Below are positions 1 to 7,417 of a stretch of 13,853 nucleotides of DNA, piece after piece. Source of the stretch: Bordetella parapertussis (lineage in GTDB: Bacteria; Cyanobacteriota; Cyanobacteriia; PCC-6307; Cyanobiaceae); contig CALPMR020000047.1 in assembly GCA_943324725.2 (NCBI GenBank), positions 1 through 13,853 on the forward strand, written 5' to 3'. Both the position numbers and the translations under genes were made by a program. The notes beneath the pieces were generated by a model. That model had not been told where the DNA came from and made no database searches. It worked only from the letters and a program-made list of their open reading frames with translations. How positions within the stretch are numbered: the first letter of the stretch is position 1; the number at the start of each line of letters is the position of its first letter.

Positions 1-659
1 CGGGGGGCTTCGTGGCGCCGTTCAACGCGCCGGAGTGGATCTGGGACTTTCGCTTGCCGCGGGTGGTGTCGATCAATGCCAGTGGCCACAAGTACGGCGG
101 CGTGCTGCCGGGAGTGGGCTGGCTGCTCTGGCGTCAGGACGCCTTGCTGCCGAGGGAGCTGCGCTTTGACGTCAACTACCTCGGCGGCGTCACCCCGACG
201 ATCGGCATGAACTTCTCACGGCCGGGGGCCCAGGTGGTGGCGCAGTACTTCAACTTCGTCCATCTCGGCCGCCAGGGCTACCGCGAGCGCATGGCTTGCC
301 TGGAGGCGATCGCCTGCCATCTGGCCGATCAGCTGGCGGCGCTGCCGCCGCTGCGGCTGGTGAGCCATCCGCTCGGCCAGCTGCCGGTGTTCTGCCTGGA
401 ACTGGAGCCGCGGGTGCGCTTCTGGAGCGTGTTCCACCTCTCCGACAAGCTGCGGGAGCGGGGCTGGCTGGTGCCTGCCTACACCCTGCCGCCGGATCAG
501 CAGCACCGGGCCGTGCTGCGCATCGTCGTGCGGGCCGGCTTCAGCCGCCACCTGGCCGATCAGTTGCTGGAGGACTTCGTGCGGGCGGTGGCGTGGTTCG
601 AATCCCTCACGGTGGCCATGCCGGAGCCGATGACCCACTCGTCGTTCTCTCACCTCTGA
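1..659 (+). CDS. gad: Glutamate decarboxylase, C-terminal half (5' end outside window)
   Basis: PLP enzyme that converts L-glutamate to GABA and CO2, taking up a proton; cytoplasmic. The coding phase starts at base 3, and 218 residues are visible before TGA at 657-659. The PLP-binding lysine lies in the SGHKYG motif (codon 90-92). It is followed by family-typical segments NYLGG, NFSRPGAQVVAQYF, and RGWLVPAYTLPP, and a C-terminal stretch resembling E. coli GadA/GadB through the end (RIVVRAGFSRHLADQLLEDF). The GTG at 12-14 lies inside the conserved run and is not the real start; the protein should begin well upstream of the window. The tail after LLEDF ends in SSFSHL, close to the usual GAD ending. 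It converges with crtH, leaving 76 bp between the stops. The family call comes from remembered alignments; no frame damage is visible. Confidence 0.95.
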   Translation, partial: GGFVAPFNAPEWIWDFRLPRVVSINASGHKYGGVLPGVGWLLWRQDALLPRELRFDVNYLGGVTPTIGMNFSRPGAQVVAQYFNFVHLGRQGYRERMACLEAIACHLADQLAALPPLRLVSHPLGQLPVFCLELEPRVRFWSVFHLSDKLRERGWLVPAYTLPPDQQHRAVLRIVVRAGFSRHLADQLLEDFVRAVAWFESLTVAMPEPMTHSSFSHL

Positions 660-699
660 ACCGGGGCCGGGAGTGCGATGCCGGGGCCATCGGCTACTC

Positions 700-717
700 G
701 GGCGAGCTGAAGCGCCC
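700..717. terminator. Weak GC hairpin between convergent gad and crtH
   Basis: A 5-bp stem GGGCG/CGCCC (700-704 and 713-717) with an 8-nt loop sits in the 76-bp gap between two convergent stops. There is no T-run on either side. It could serve as a bidirectional stop or stabilise 3' ends, but the structure is short and GC-rich sequence forms such stems by chance. Confidence 0.2.
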
Positions 718-735
718 AGGGTCCAGGCCACCGGC

Positions 736-2310
736 TCAGTCCGGCAGGGCCCAGGGGTTGAGGCCGAGATCGGCACCGATGCGATGGGCACAGGCGAAGC
801 CGCTGAAGGCGACGGCGTTGAGGCCCTGGCCGGGGAAGCAGGAGTCGCCGACGCCATAAAGCCCGGCGATGCCGGTGCGGTTGAAGGGCATCGGCAGCAG
901 GCCAGGCAGCCGCAGCGCCGGAATCGGGCCGTAGCTGCCGCCGGAGCGGCCCAGGAAGCGGCGATGGCTGCGCGGGGTGCCCACCTCCCGATGGCTGATG
1001 GCGGCGCCGAGACCGGGCAGGAAGGCCTCCAGGCGCTGAATCAGCCGTTGGGCATCGGCCTGTTTCTTGGCCGCATAGGCGCTGGGCGAAAGCCCCTGCC
1101 AGTGCTGCATCGAGGAAGGCGTGAAGGTGTGGACGATGTGGTGGCCTTCAGGCGCCAGCGAGGGATCGAGCAGGGTGGGAATCGAGACGAAGGCGGTGCC
1201 CTGCTCCGCGTCCATGTCGCTCCACGCCTCCAGCAGTAGGTGGTGCACGTGGGTGCCGCTGGGGATGGCGTCGGCCTTCACGCCCAGGTGCAGCGACAGG
1301 AACGACGGCGACGGCTTGTAGCGGCGGCGCCAGGTGCGCTCGGCGGCGGGCGTATGGGCCGCATCCACCAGCGGCTGGGCCACCGCCCCCTCGCTGCCGG
1401 CTTCTCCGGCGAAGGTGTCCCAGCGGGTGGCATTGCTCACAATTCGCCTGGCCCGGATCTGCTCCCCGTCTGCCAGCTGCACCCCCACGGCACGGCCGTC
1501 CTCCAGCAGCACCGTGCTGACCCGGGCGCGGTAGCGAATGGTGCCGCCATGGCGTTCCAGGCCCCGCACCAGCTGCTCGGCGATGACGCCAACGCCTCCT
1601 TTGGGGTAGTTGATGCCGCCGGCATGGCGATCGGAGAACACCATGCCGGCATTGATCATCGGTGTCTGATCCGCCGGCATCACCGACCAGCAGAAGCACT
1701 CCATATCGATGAACCTGAGCAACGCCGGATCGCTGATGTGAGCGCGGGCCACAGCACCGGCATTCACCGGCAGCCAGCGGGCCAGACCCAGGCAGGCCAA
1801 TGGCGCCTTGAAGAACACCTTGGCCAGATAGGCGGGATCCTCCAGCGACAGCAACGGCATCGCATCGAGGCAGCGGAACACCTGCCAGCAGGTGTCATAG
1901 AAGCGGCGAATGCCGCTGGCCTCGTGGGGGAAGCGGGCGATCAGATCAGCCAGGAAGCGTTCGTAGTCGCGGTCGACGGCAATCTGCAGGCCATCGGGCA
2001 GGTGATATTCGAGCTGCACCGGATCGGCGATGGTGGTGCAGTGTTCGCCCACATCGGCCAGGGCGCGGGTGAGGAGGTTGGTGTGGCCCTTCTCGCCGAA
2101 GCCGAAGATCATTGAGGCGCCCACATCAAAGGTGTAGCCCTCGCGTTTGAAGCTGCCGCCCGAACCGCCCGGAATCAGATAGCGCTCCAGCACCAGCACC
2201 TTCGCCCCCTTGGCGGCCAGCTGGGAGGCGGTGACCAGGCCGCCGATGCCGGCACCGATCACGATCACATCCCAGGAGTCGGGGGAGGGCAGCGCTGCGG
2301 TCAAGGCCAT
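736..2310 (-). CDS. crtH: Carotene (prolycopene) cis-trans isomerase CrtH
   Basis: FAD-dependent isomerase of the CrtI/CRTISO family that converts poly-cis-lycopene (prolycopene) to all-trans lycopene in the cyanobacterial carotenoid pathway; thylakoid/membrane associated. With the ATG at 2310 the protein has 524 residues. The N-terminal dinucleotide-binding fold is visible (DVIVIGAGIGGLVTASQLAA, about residues 13-32, then VLVLER). Next comes the cyanobacterial/plant isomerase signature GGSGGSF and FDVGASMIFGFG. The C-terminal FAD motif GLYGVGDSCFPGQGLNAVAFSG is intact. Start choice: an in-frame TTG at 2328 adds six residues and has AAGG close before it, so it remains possible. I prefer the ATG because the fold begins soon after. 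It lies 84 bp downstream of trmFO on the same strand and is probably co-transcribed. CrtI-type desaturases are relatives, but the motifs favour CrtH. Confidence 0.93.
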   Translation of the reverse strand: MALTAALPSPDSWDVIVIGAGIGGLVTASQLAAKGAKVLVLERYLIPGGSGGSFKREGYTFDVGASMIFGFGEKGHTNLLTRALADVGEHCTTIADPVQLEYHLPDGLQIAVDRDYERFLADLIARFPHEASGIRRFYDTCWQVFRCLDAMPLLSLEDPAYLAKVFFKAPLACLGLARWLPVNAGAVARAHISDPALLRFIDMECFCWSVMPADQTPMINAGMVFSDRHAGGINYPKGGVGVIAEQLVRGLERHGGTIRYRARVSTVLLEDGRAVGVQLADGEQIRARRIVSNATRWDTFAGEAGSEGAVAQPLVDAAHTPAAERTWRRRYKPSPSFLSLHLGVKADAIPSGTHVHHLLLEAWSDMDAEQGTAFVSIPTLLDPSLAPEGHHIVHTFTPSSMQHWQGLSPSAYAAKKQADAQRLIQRLEAFLPGLGAAISHREVGTPRSHRRFLGRSGGSYGPIPALRLPGLLPMPFNRTGIAGLYGVGDSCFPGQGLNAVAFSGFACAHRIGADLGLNPWALPD

Positions 2311-2366
2311 GGAGCCGGTTGCAGCCAAGACCTTAGGAAGTCAGGTGGAGCAGAGGCCCCCGGCTT

Positions 2367-2381
2367 GGCCGCCGGACGGCC
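2367..2381. terminator. GC hairpin in the trmFO-crtH gap
   Basis: A perfect 5-bp stem GGCCG/CGGCC with a 5-nt loop, extendable by two T-G wobbles, lies in the 84 bp between trmFO and crtH. There is no T-tract, so it looks more like an mRNA processing or attenuation element than a true terminator. It may also be chance in GC-rich DNA. Confidence 0.2.
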
Positions 2382-2394
2382 GGATGGTTGCTGC

Positions 2395-3810
2395 TCAGCC
2401 AGCTCCTGAGCAGGTCAGGTCCGCTGGGGAACTGGTCGCGCTCGCTTCAACGCCGCAGGAGTTGCAAAAAGGCGACAGATCCGCCAAGGCCCGGTCGCGG
2501 TAGGCGCCGTAGCGGCGGCGTTTGTCGCGGATCCGCTCCTCCAGGTCCGGCAACAGGCCGAAGTTGGGCGGCATCGGCTGGAAGTGGCCCTTGCCGGAGC
2601 TGCCGGTGCCGGTGGCGATGAAGTGGGTCAAGGCCCCGATCATCGTCGTGGGCGGCAGGCTGATCGGGGGCTCACCCAGGGCCAGACGGGCGGCGTTGGT
2701 GCCCGCCAGCCAGCCGCCGGCCACGGCCGCGGCGTAGCCCTCGGTGCCGGTGATCTGGCCCGCCGCCAGCAAGGTGGGACGGCTGCGGAACTGCAGGGTG
2801 GGATCGAGCAGCTGGGGCGATTCCAGGAAGGTGTTGCGATGCATCACGCCGAAGCGCACGAACTCGGCGTTCTCGAGCCCCGGAATCAGCCGCAGCACCC
2901 TGGCCTGTTCGCCCCACTTGAGATTGGTCTGGAAGCCCACCAGGTTCCAGAGGCGGCCGCCTTTGTCCTCCTGGCGCAGTTGCACCACGGCATAGGCGCG
3001 ATTGGCGCGGCGCACATCGCGGTCGTTGACATCTCCCCAGCGGGGATCCCAGAGGCCGATCGGCTTGAGCGGGCCGTAGCGCATCGTGTCCTCGCCGCGG
3101 CGGGCCAGCTCCTCGATCGGCAGGCAGCCTTCGAAGAAGCTGGCACTTTCCTTGTCAAAGTCCTTGAGTTCGGCCTGTTCCGCCTGCAGCAATGCCTCGC
3201 GGAAAGTCAGAAACTGCTCCCGGTCCATCGGGCAGTTGATGTAGTCGGCGTCGCCCTTGTCGTAGCGACTGGCCCGGAAGGCGCGGCACAGGTCGATGCT
3301 CTCGCCGGCCACGATCGGACTGGCGGCATCGAAGAAATGACAGTCGTCCCGGCCGGTGAACTCGCGAAGGCCGGCAGCGAGGGCATCACTGGTGAGTGGG
3401 CCGGTGGCCAGCACGGTGATCTGGTCCGCCTCGGGCAGCTGCAGCTGTTCGCGCCGCTCGACCGAGACGAGGGGATGGGCCTCCAGCAGGGCCGTCAGGG
3501 CGGCGCTGTACTGACCCCGGTCGACCGCCAAGGCGCCGCCGGCGGGGACCGCGTGGCTGTCGGCGGTGCGGATCACCAGAGAGCCCAGTCGGCGCAGCTC
3601 TTCCTGCAACAGGCCCGCGGCCCGATCCGACGACAGGGCGCCGAAGCTGTTGCTGCAGACCAGTTCGGCGAATTCAGCACTGTGGTGGGCCGGAGAGCGG
3701 CGCACTGGACGCATCTCGACCAGTCGCACCGGCAATCCGGCGGAGGCGATCTGCCAGGCGGCCTCCGTGCCCGCCAGGCCGGCGCCGATGACCAGGAGCT
3801 CAGAGGTCAA
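2395..3810 (-). CDS. trmFO: Folate-dependent tRNA (uracil-54-C5)-methyltransferase TrmFO
   Basis: FAD enzyme that makes ribothymidine at position 54 of the tRNA T-loop, using methylenetetrahydrofolate as carbon donor and NAD(P)H as reductant; cytoplasmic. The protein has 471 residues, slightly longer than the roughly 435-residue B. subtilis enzyme because of a C-terminal extension. Visible features are the FAD fold [16 protein letters not shown] (residues 7-22), RLVEMRPV, and the catalytic-cysteine motifs LVCSNSFG (Cys52) and [10 protein letters not shown] (Cys229), matching Cys53 and Cys226 of the B. subtilis protein. [15 protein letters not shown] and [11 protein letters not shown] are also typical. 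The start is TTG at 3810: an in-frame stop lies three codons upstream and no ATG or GTG fits the conserved N-terminus. It sits 55 bp after psbY and before crtH. The enzyme acts on tRNAs in general, so the nearby tRNA-Lys genes need not be related. Confidence 0.95.
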   Translation of the reverse strand: MTSELLVIGAGLAGTEAAWQIASAGLPVRLVEMRPVRRSPAHHSAEFAELVCSNSFGALSSDRAAGLLQEELRRLGSLVIRTADSHAVPAGGALAVDRGQYSAALTALLEAHPLVSVERREQLQLPEADQITVLATGPLTSDALAAGLREFTGRDDCHFFDAASPIVAGESIDLCRAFRASRYDKGDADYINCPMDREQFLTFREALLQAEQAELKDFDKESASFFEGCLPIEELARRGEDTMRYGPLKPIGLWDPRWGDVNDRDVRRANRAYAVVQLRQEDKGGRLWNLVGFQTNLKWGEQARVLRLIPGLENAEFVRFGVMHRNTFLESPQLLDPTLQFRSRPTLLAAGQITGTEGYAAAVAGGWLAGTNAARLALGEPPISLPPTTMIGALTHFIATGTGSSGKGHFQPMPPNFGLLPDLEERIRDKRRRYGAYRDRALADLSPFCNSCGVEASATSSPADLTCSGAG

Positions 3811-3865
3811 CGGGGATCAGCTCGGCGGATAGGGGCTGCGAGGCACTGAAGGATGGAGGCCGAAC

Positions 3866-3988
3866 TCAGGCGCGGGCGCGTTTGAGCATCAGCTGCAGCT
3901 GGCCGACGGCGGCACGGCCGATGTTGAAGCCCGCCCAGCCCACAGCCAGGAGGATCGGGGCAGCGACCAGGAGCAGCCGAAGGTCCAT
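3866..3988 (-). CDS. psbY: Photosystem II protein Y (PsbY)
   Basis: A 40-residue single-span membrane protein of photosystem II, located at the complex periphery near cytochrome b559 and dispensable in most cyanobacteria tested. The reading frame begins at ATG 3988 and ends at TGA 3866-3868. The sequence starts [20 protein letters not shown], a hydrophobic helix over about residues 4-20, followed by FNIGRAA and a basic tail LMLKRARA. The [10 protein letters not shown] run is the family hallmark. It lies between the anhydrase-like gene (27 bp upstream) and trmFO (55 bp downstream), all minus strand. A longer 64-residue open frame overlaps on the same strand in another phase (3889-4083) and is not the gene. 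No clear Shine-Dalgarno precedes the ATG. Confidence 0.9.
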   Translation of the reverse strand: MDLRLLLVAAPILLAVGWAGFNIGRAAVGQLQLMLKRARA

Positions 3989-4015
3989 GACGACAGGGGC
4001 AGGAGTTTCGGGATC

Positions 4016-4558
4016 TTAGGGGAATCCCGGCTGGTTGCTCCTGCCGGCGTGGGCCATGGCCAGTTGTCTGTAACGGCGGGCATGCTCGCGTTGCTCCTGT
4101 ACCGCCTCCGGACTAAGGGGCCGTTTCAGCTGGGCCGGTGCCCCCATCACCAGGCTGGCGGGAGGGACATCGCGGGTCACCACCGAGCCGGCGGCCACCA
4201 GGGAGCCGGCGCCGACCGTGACGCCGTTGAGCACGATCGCGCCGATGCCGATCAGGCAGCCGTCCTCGATTGTGGCGCCGTGAATCACGGCCCGATGGCC
4301 GATTGTCACGAAGGCACCGATGCAGACAGGTTGGCCCGGATCGCCGTGCAGGATCGCGCCGTCCTGCACGTTGCTGCACTCACCGATCTGGATCGGACAG
4401 ACATCGCCACGGGCCACCGCCGTAGGCCAGAGGCTCGATCCGGCCGCCATACGCACGTCACCGATCAACACGGCCGAATCGGCCACCCAGGCAGCGGCAT
4501 CGACCTGGGGATCTGGCCAGGGGGCGTCGGGCATGGAACCAGCTGCTGCTGAGGTCAT
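4016..4558 (-). CDS. Gamma-carbonic-anhydrase-like hexapeptide-repeat protein
   Basis: Left-handed beta-helix protein of the gamma-class carbonic anhydrase family (YrdA/PaaY/CaiE-like). The family forms trimers with metal at subunit interfaces. Some members hydrate CO2, while many have no proven activity. The 180-residue protein shows hexapeptide repeats from about residue 28 to 128 (for example IGDVRM, IGAFVT, VGAGSLVAAGSVVT). Three histidines are at the metal-ligand positions: His71 in ILHG, then His88 and His93 in IGHRAVIHG. The C-terminus is a charged helix ending at TAA 4016-4018. Start choice: ATG 4558 is used; a TTG two codons upstream and an ATG at 4534 are alternatives, and the last is close to where related proteins begin. 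It heads the minus-strand series with psbY, trmFO and crtH. Carbonic anhydrase activity is inferred and not shown by sequence alone. Confidence 0.87.
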   Translation of the reverse strand: MTSAAAGSMPDAPWPDPQVDAAAWVADSAVLIGDVRMAAGSSLWPTAVARGDVCPIQIGECSNVQDGAILHGDPGQPVCIGAFVTIGHRAVIHGATIEDGCLIGIGAIVLNGVTVGAGSLVAAGSVVTRDVPPASLVMGAPAQLKRPLSPEAVQEQREHARRYRQLAMAHAGRSNQPGFP

Positions 4559-4564
4559 TCTCAA

Positions 4565-4730
4565 TCGGCCCGGACTTCAACGGAGCCAGCAGGCGTCGCT
4601 GTCAGGCTCAGCCTGGTGGACTGGCGGGGAGGGGGCCCTGGCTGGGTGATACCTTCACTGGGAACCGTTTCTGGGCAGCTCTACGGGGCGACCACAACGG
4701 CGCAGCCCCTCCCCCGGGGCTGGATCCAAC
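4565..4730. promoter_or_regulatory. Divergent control region between the anhydrase-like gene and tRNA-Lys(CTT)
   Basis: This gap must hold the promoter of the minus-strand operon and probably that of the first tRNA. The only visible motif is GTGATAC at 4646-4652, followed by CTTCACT. A near-copy stands before the second tRNA-Lys gene, so TGATAC is a candidate -10 element. It lies about 78 bp before the tRNA, so the transcript would carry a long leader. No convincing -35 is seen. The minus-strand promoter is not identifiable by eye. Confidence 0.35.
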
Positions 4731-4802
4731 GGGTCGCTAGCTCAGCGGTAGAGCAGTCGGCTCTTAACCGATCGGTCCTCGGTTCGAATCCGAGGCGGCC
4801 CA
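4731..4802 (+). tRNA. tRNA-Lys (anticodon CTT)
   Basis: A 72-nt cloverleaf with acceptor stem GGGTCGC/GCGGCCC including one T-G wobble, D-arm GCTC-AGCGGTA-GAGC, and anticodon stem GTCGG/CCGAT enclosing the loop CTCTTAA, so the anticodon is CTT and reads AAG. The T-arm is CTCGG-TTCGAAT-CCGAG, with discriminator base A at 4802. The 3' CCA is not encoded. The 5' half is almost identical to the second tRNA-Lys 122 bp downstream, showing a paralogous pair. The stem-loop CTTGGC/GCCAAG at 4832-4858 follows but has no T-run. Confidence 0.96.
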
Positions 4803-4884
4803 CTGTCATGTTCCCCAGCCATCACCGTTGTCTTGGCGGGCTGCCCAGTGATGCCAAGGCCCCCTGGAACGGCCCGATCCCCGT

Positions 4885-4891
4885 GTGATAC
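4885..4891 (+). promoter_or_regulatory. Candidate -10 box of tRNA-Lys(TTT)
   Basis: GTGATAC followed by GTTCCACT resembles the GTGATAC-CTTCACT found at 4646-4659 before the other tRNA-Lys gene. The TGATAC hexamer ends 33 bp before the mature 5' end, a plausible promoter position with a short leader. The repetition between paralogs is what singles it out; no -35 is evident. Confidence 0.35.
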
Positions 4892-4924
4892 GTTCCACTC
4901 GTCCCACTCGGGGCCCCATCCAAA

Positions 4925-4996
4925 GGGTCGCTAGCTCAGCGGTAGAGCATTCGGCTTTTAACCGATTGGTCCTGAGTTCGAATCTCAGGCGACCCA
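4925..4996 (+). tRNA. tRNA-Lys (anticodon TTT)
   Basis: A 72-nt cloverleaf with acceptor stem GGGTCGC/GCGACCC, D-arm GCTC-AGCGGTA-GAGC, anticodon stem TTCGG/CCGAT with loop CTTTTAA (anticodon TTT, reading AAA and AAG), and T-arm CTGAG-TTCGAAT-CTCAG. The discriminator is A at 4996 and CCA is not encoded. It is the last recognisable core gene before the low-GC decayed region, a usual position for an integration target. Confidence 0.97.
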
Positions 4997-5364
4997 TTTC
5001 CCTCCCGATCTCCCTTCAGCGCCAGAAGCCAGTTGTAACAACGGTTTTTGACGGGAAATTCCAGTCGACCGCCGGCGCCAAGTTCATCGCTGCGCGACTG
5101 AAGTTCGTAGCCGTTTCCAGGGACAAGGCTCCACACGGCTTGGCGAGAGGGGTGTGGAAGCAGGCTCGGATGGGGATCGCTTTGGCACGGCGGCCCTGAA
5201 GCGTTGCGGGTCGCGCCAGGTCATCACCTGCCTGTGCGATGACGATGGCCGGCCGTCGCTTTCACTGAGACCGCCGCTCAATCGCTTGCATTGCCTTGTC
5301 TTCAACCGGGGGCGGATTCGGCAGATGACTTGCGTTGCTGTGGGTTGCCCGGTCAATCAACTGT
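4997..5364. other. Gene-free stretch after tRNA-Lys(TTT)
   Basis: No reading frame here shows recognisable protein features, though open frames of 90-104 codons exist by chance on both strands. A perfect 11-bp odd palindrome GTTGTAACAAC lies at 5032-5042, about 35 bp past the tRNA. GC is mixed and falls toward the right. It may contain unrecognised remnants of the island's edge. Confidence 0.4.
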
Positions 5365-6150
5365 TGAAGATGCGTTCAAAAAAGTTTGATTTCTCAAAGG
5401 CATCCTGGCCGAGGATGCACTCAAATGCTGGATTTTGGTTGCGTTATTACCGGTAATGGCTTCTGCACCTTGCGAGTCACTCGTGCCGGCAAGGTGATGC
5501 AATAGTGGCGATATTGCCAAGGGGCTTGACGCGGGACAGATGGCACCATGGCCATGCCGAACGGCTGGCAACATTCAACTTCTGCCAGGCTATGTCGTGC
5601 CCTCCAATCACGGGCCTTCGCCAAATCCTGGCGACCTAAAAGATCCGCCGTTCCCACTCTGATCCGTACGACCGTCGCTAAACCTTCGAGCCGCAGTTGA
5701 CCGTCTCGCGAGGGGCTGATGACCGCCCTGTCGTTGCTGATCGGATGTGACGACGGGGCAGCGAGTGCATGAAGGAGAAGACTGGTCTTCCCCGCCCGCC
5801 TCGGGCAAACGGTGAGAACCCCACGTCCCTTGTCGGCGAAGGCGGCTGCGTGAAAAGGGAGCCAGCCCAGCATCATGAGCTGGTCCGTCGCGATCTCTGT
5901 CCCAACTGAAGATCTCGCTTTGATGGCCGTCAAATCCAAAGCAAGTGGAGGGTCGCACTAATGCTGCTTCCCTACGTTCGAGCAACTGGCTGTGCCTTCC
6001 TGGGTCAACCAACACTTCAACCAGCCAATCGGGTTGCTCAGGTGCAGTGAGATCGAAGCTCGGATAAAGATTCTCGGCGAGCCACCAGACATCTGTACCG
6101 CGAGGAACCCTGACGCTGATTCTCCTGCCGGCCTGGCCCAGGCCAATCAT
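5365..6150 (-). pseudogene. HprK-like P-loop kinase/ATPase relic, frameshifted
   Basis: Two, possibly three, reading frames on the minus strand together resemble an HPr-kinase-related P-loop protein. The N-terminal part runs from ATG 6150 (alternatives 6180 and 6192) to about 5950 and includes the run PDWLVEVLVDPG. The reading then shifts by one base near 5940-5960 into a frame ending at TGA 5421. That frame reads LGWLPFHAAAFADKGRG, then CPRRAGKTSL (lysine codon 5787-5789), then SNDRAVI and LATVVRIRVGTADLL. This matches the family order: 'HAAA' strand, Walker A, SDDR-type Walker B, RVRPGT. Odd points: the first Walker A residue is Cys instead of Gly/Ala, and the Walker B-like motif reads SNDR. 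A third frame from about 5440 to 5365 encodes NPAFECILGQDAFEKSNFFE, which could be the displaced C-terminus. The family assignment rests on motif order and is moderate. The true substrate is unknown. Confidence 0.55.
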
Positions 6151-6197
6151 GTGGATTGACCTGGAATTGTTGCAACTCATCGCTTGACCCATGTTGT

Positions 6198-6217
6198 TGT
6201 TGTCAACACAGTTGTCA
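6198..6217. repeat. Palindrome plus tandem GTTGTCA boxes upstream of the HprK-like relic
   Basis: An odd 11-bp perfect palindrome TGTTGTCAACA (6198-6208) overlaps the first of two GTTGTCA copies (6199-6205 and 6211-6217) spaced 12 bp apart. On the minus strand this gives TTGACA, a good -35 hexamer, just upstream of the possible starts at 6192, 6180 and 6150. It could be an operator or promoter of the decayed gene, or chance. The palindrome at 5032-5042 (GTTGTAACAAC) has a similar build. Confidence 0.3.
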
Positions 6218-6400
6218 CAATTCCTTGTCTTGGCCGGTGCGCTGGCCTCGGAGCTGGACGTGGCCGATCGAATGCATTCATGGATAGCCTTGATTGTGCG
6301 ATTGGTCCTTGCAGGCCTAAGGGCGCTTCGAGTAATCAGCTCTTTGCAGAGGCTCTGTTTGGCATAGAAAAGCCGTCCAAGAGGCGGAAGAGCAGAGGAA

Positions 6401-7304
6401 TCATGCATCAACAATTGCAGAGATCGCCTGAGCTATGGAAGTTTCTTCGCGAGACTTATGCCACCACTTCCATTGACTAAAGCGCTTGAAATACATAAGA
6501 AAGTTGAATTTCAGGCTCGTTAAAGCCCTGGCATATCTTGTTCCTTTTCGGTTCAATTCTCCTGTCAGCGTTTCACCCATGGACATGGTCATGCAGCCGA
6601 AGCCATGCTCCCCATAAGCTCTGATTCGCGACTTGACGCGATTCAGCTCCTTGGCTGCATCGCTAGGCGGATGATTCTGAGTGCCCATTTCGTGGATCAG
6701 GCTTTCGAAGCCACCAATACTCAGAAGATCATTGAAATATTCACCTCTATGTGCTGAGTCTGACCAGAATGTAGTGACACTATTTTGGCGGATGAATCCA
6801 TGTCCTACATCGATGTAGATGTCGCTCTTGTTCTGTAGTAATGATTGCCATTTTTTGTCCCGCAAGCATCGAAACCCTTTTGCTGCAAGCGTTCTGGGTT
6901 TTCATCCCAGGCCTTCGGCGGCCCCGCAGCTTTGACTTCCTTGTGCTTCTCGTAGCCTCTTGCGTTGCCTGGGAACAGGGATGAGAGTCGCATCGATGAT
7001 CTGGCCAGCATGGGCCTCAGAGAATCTCCACTCTTCGAGAAGGCTGCGCCCAGCGGAAATGAACCATCATGGACGGGGCAAATGGTGCCTTGCTGGAATA
7101 GCCGGCACAACCAAGGAAGAACTGCATGTAAGCATTTTCTCGGATTTGCTCGACGGTCTCTTCATTGGTTAAGCCAAGCCGCTGCTTGATGAAATTCGCA
7201 CCAAACGCCAGTCGTACAGGCTTTGCAGGAGCCCCAGTCGTGGGGTTGAACTGAGGTGCATATGTTTCTTCTGAAAGCTGCCCGTAATGGTGTTTCCGAT
7301 ACAT
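6401..7304 (-). pseudogene. IS5-type transposase, decayed by frameshifts and internal deletions
   Basis: The minus strand encodes pieces of a DDE transposase of the IS5/IS1182-like group. It starts at ATG 7304 (MYRKHHYGQLS) and continues through LGLTNEETVEQIRENAYMQF and PFAPSMMVHFR. The frame shifts near 7055, giving AHAGQIIDATLIPVPRQR with the first catalytic Asp at 6992-6994. A second shift near 6960 leads to HKEVKAAGPPKAWDENPERL, and a third near 6838 to DIYIDVGHGFIRQ. The second Asp is in WSDSAHRGE (6758-6760). The Glu lies in GEHGFGCMTMSMG (codon 6608-6610), followed by LKFNFLMYFKRF and a stop at 6401. Compared with remembered relatives, about 40 residues seem missing after QLS, and a further block is missing before WSDSA. 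It cannot make an active enzyme. Confidence 0.85.
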
Positions 7305-7401
7305 CTGCGGCGTTCAGCAGTTGTAGCAATCGTCAATTGCCCTGTTCGCAGCAAGTTTAGCGGTTTTGATCGCTGAAACCAGTTGCACCGCAGTGGATCT
7401 A

Positions 7402-7417
7402 CCTTTTCAGAAGTCCC
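7402..7417 (-). repeat. Candidate left terminal inverted repeat of the IS remnant
   Basis: The minus strand reads GGGACTTCTGAAAAGG. Its position upstream of the transposase start and its GGG-TTCTGAAAA form suit an IS5-type end. Without the matching right end this remains a candidate. Confidence 0.4.

Larger units (their letters stand above)
6401..7417 (-). mobile_element. Remnant insertion sequence, IS5-like; right end not found
   Basis: The element holds the broken transposase. On the minus strand, 5' of the gene, the segment at 7402-7417 reads GGGACTTCTGAAAAGG, which looks like an IS5-type terminal repeat about 100 bp before the start codon. I searched 6300-6470 by eye for its inverted partner and found none, so the far end is lost or diverged. 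No target-site duplication can be assigned. The lower boundary given is that of the transposase reading frame. Confidence 0.6.

Noticed and set aside
216..859. Overlapping frames of about 190-215 codons on both strands across the gad 3' end
   Set aside because: Shadows of the glutamate decarboxylase frame with low-complexity Ala/Pro/Arg/Gly content.
2584..3849. 421-codon open frame on the plus strand opposite trmFO
   Set aside because: Antisense shadow of a fully conserved trmFO; the composition is typical of the reverse of a GC-rich gene.
4832..4858. CTTGGC/GCCAAG stem-loop after tRNA-Lys(CTT) as a terminator
   Set aside because: The 15-nt loop is large, there is no T-run, and a 6-bp stem of this kind is common by chance.
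5365..7304. A lasso-peptide or other RiPP cluster suggested by the HprK-like gene
   Set aside because: No precursor peptide, PqqD-like protein, protease or cyclase is visible; the neighbouring reading frames resolve to an IS5-type transposase.
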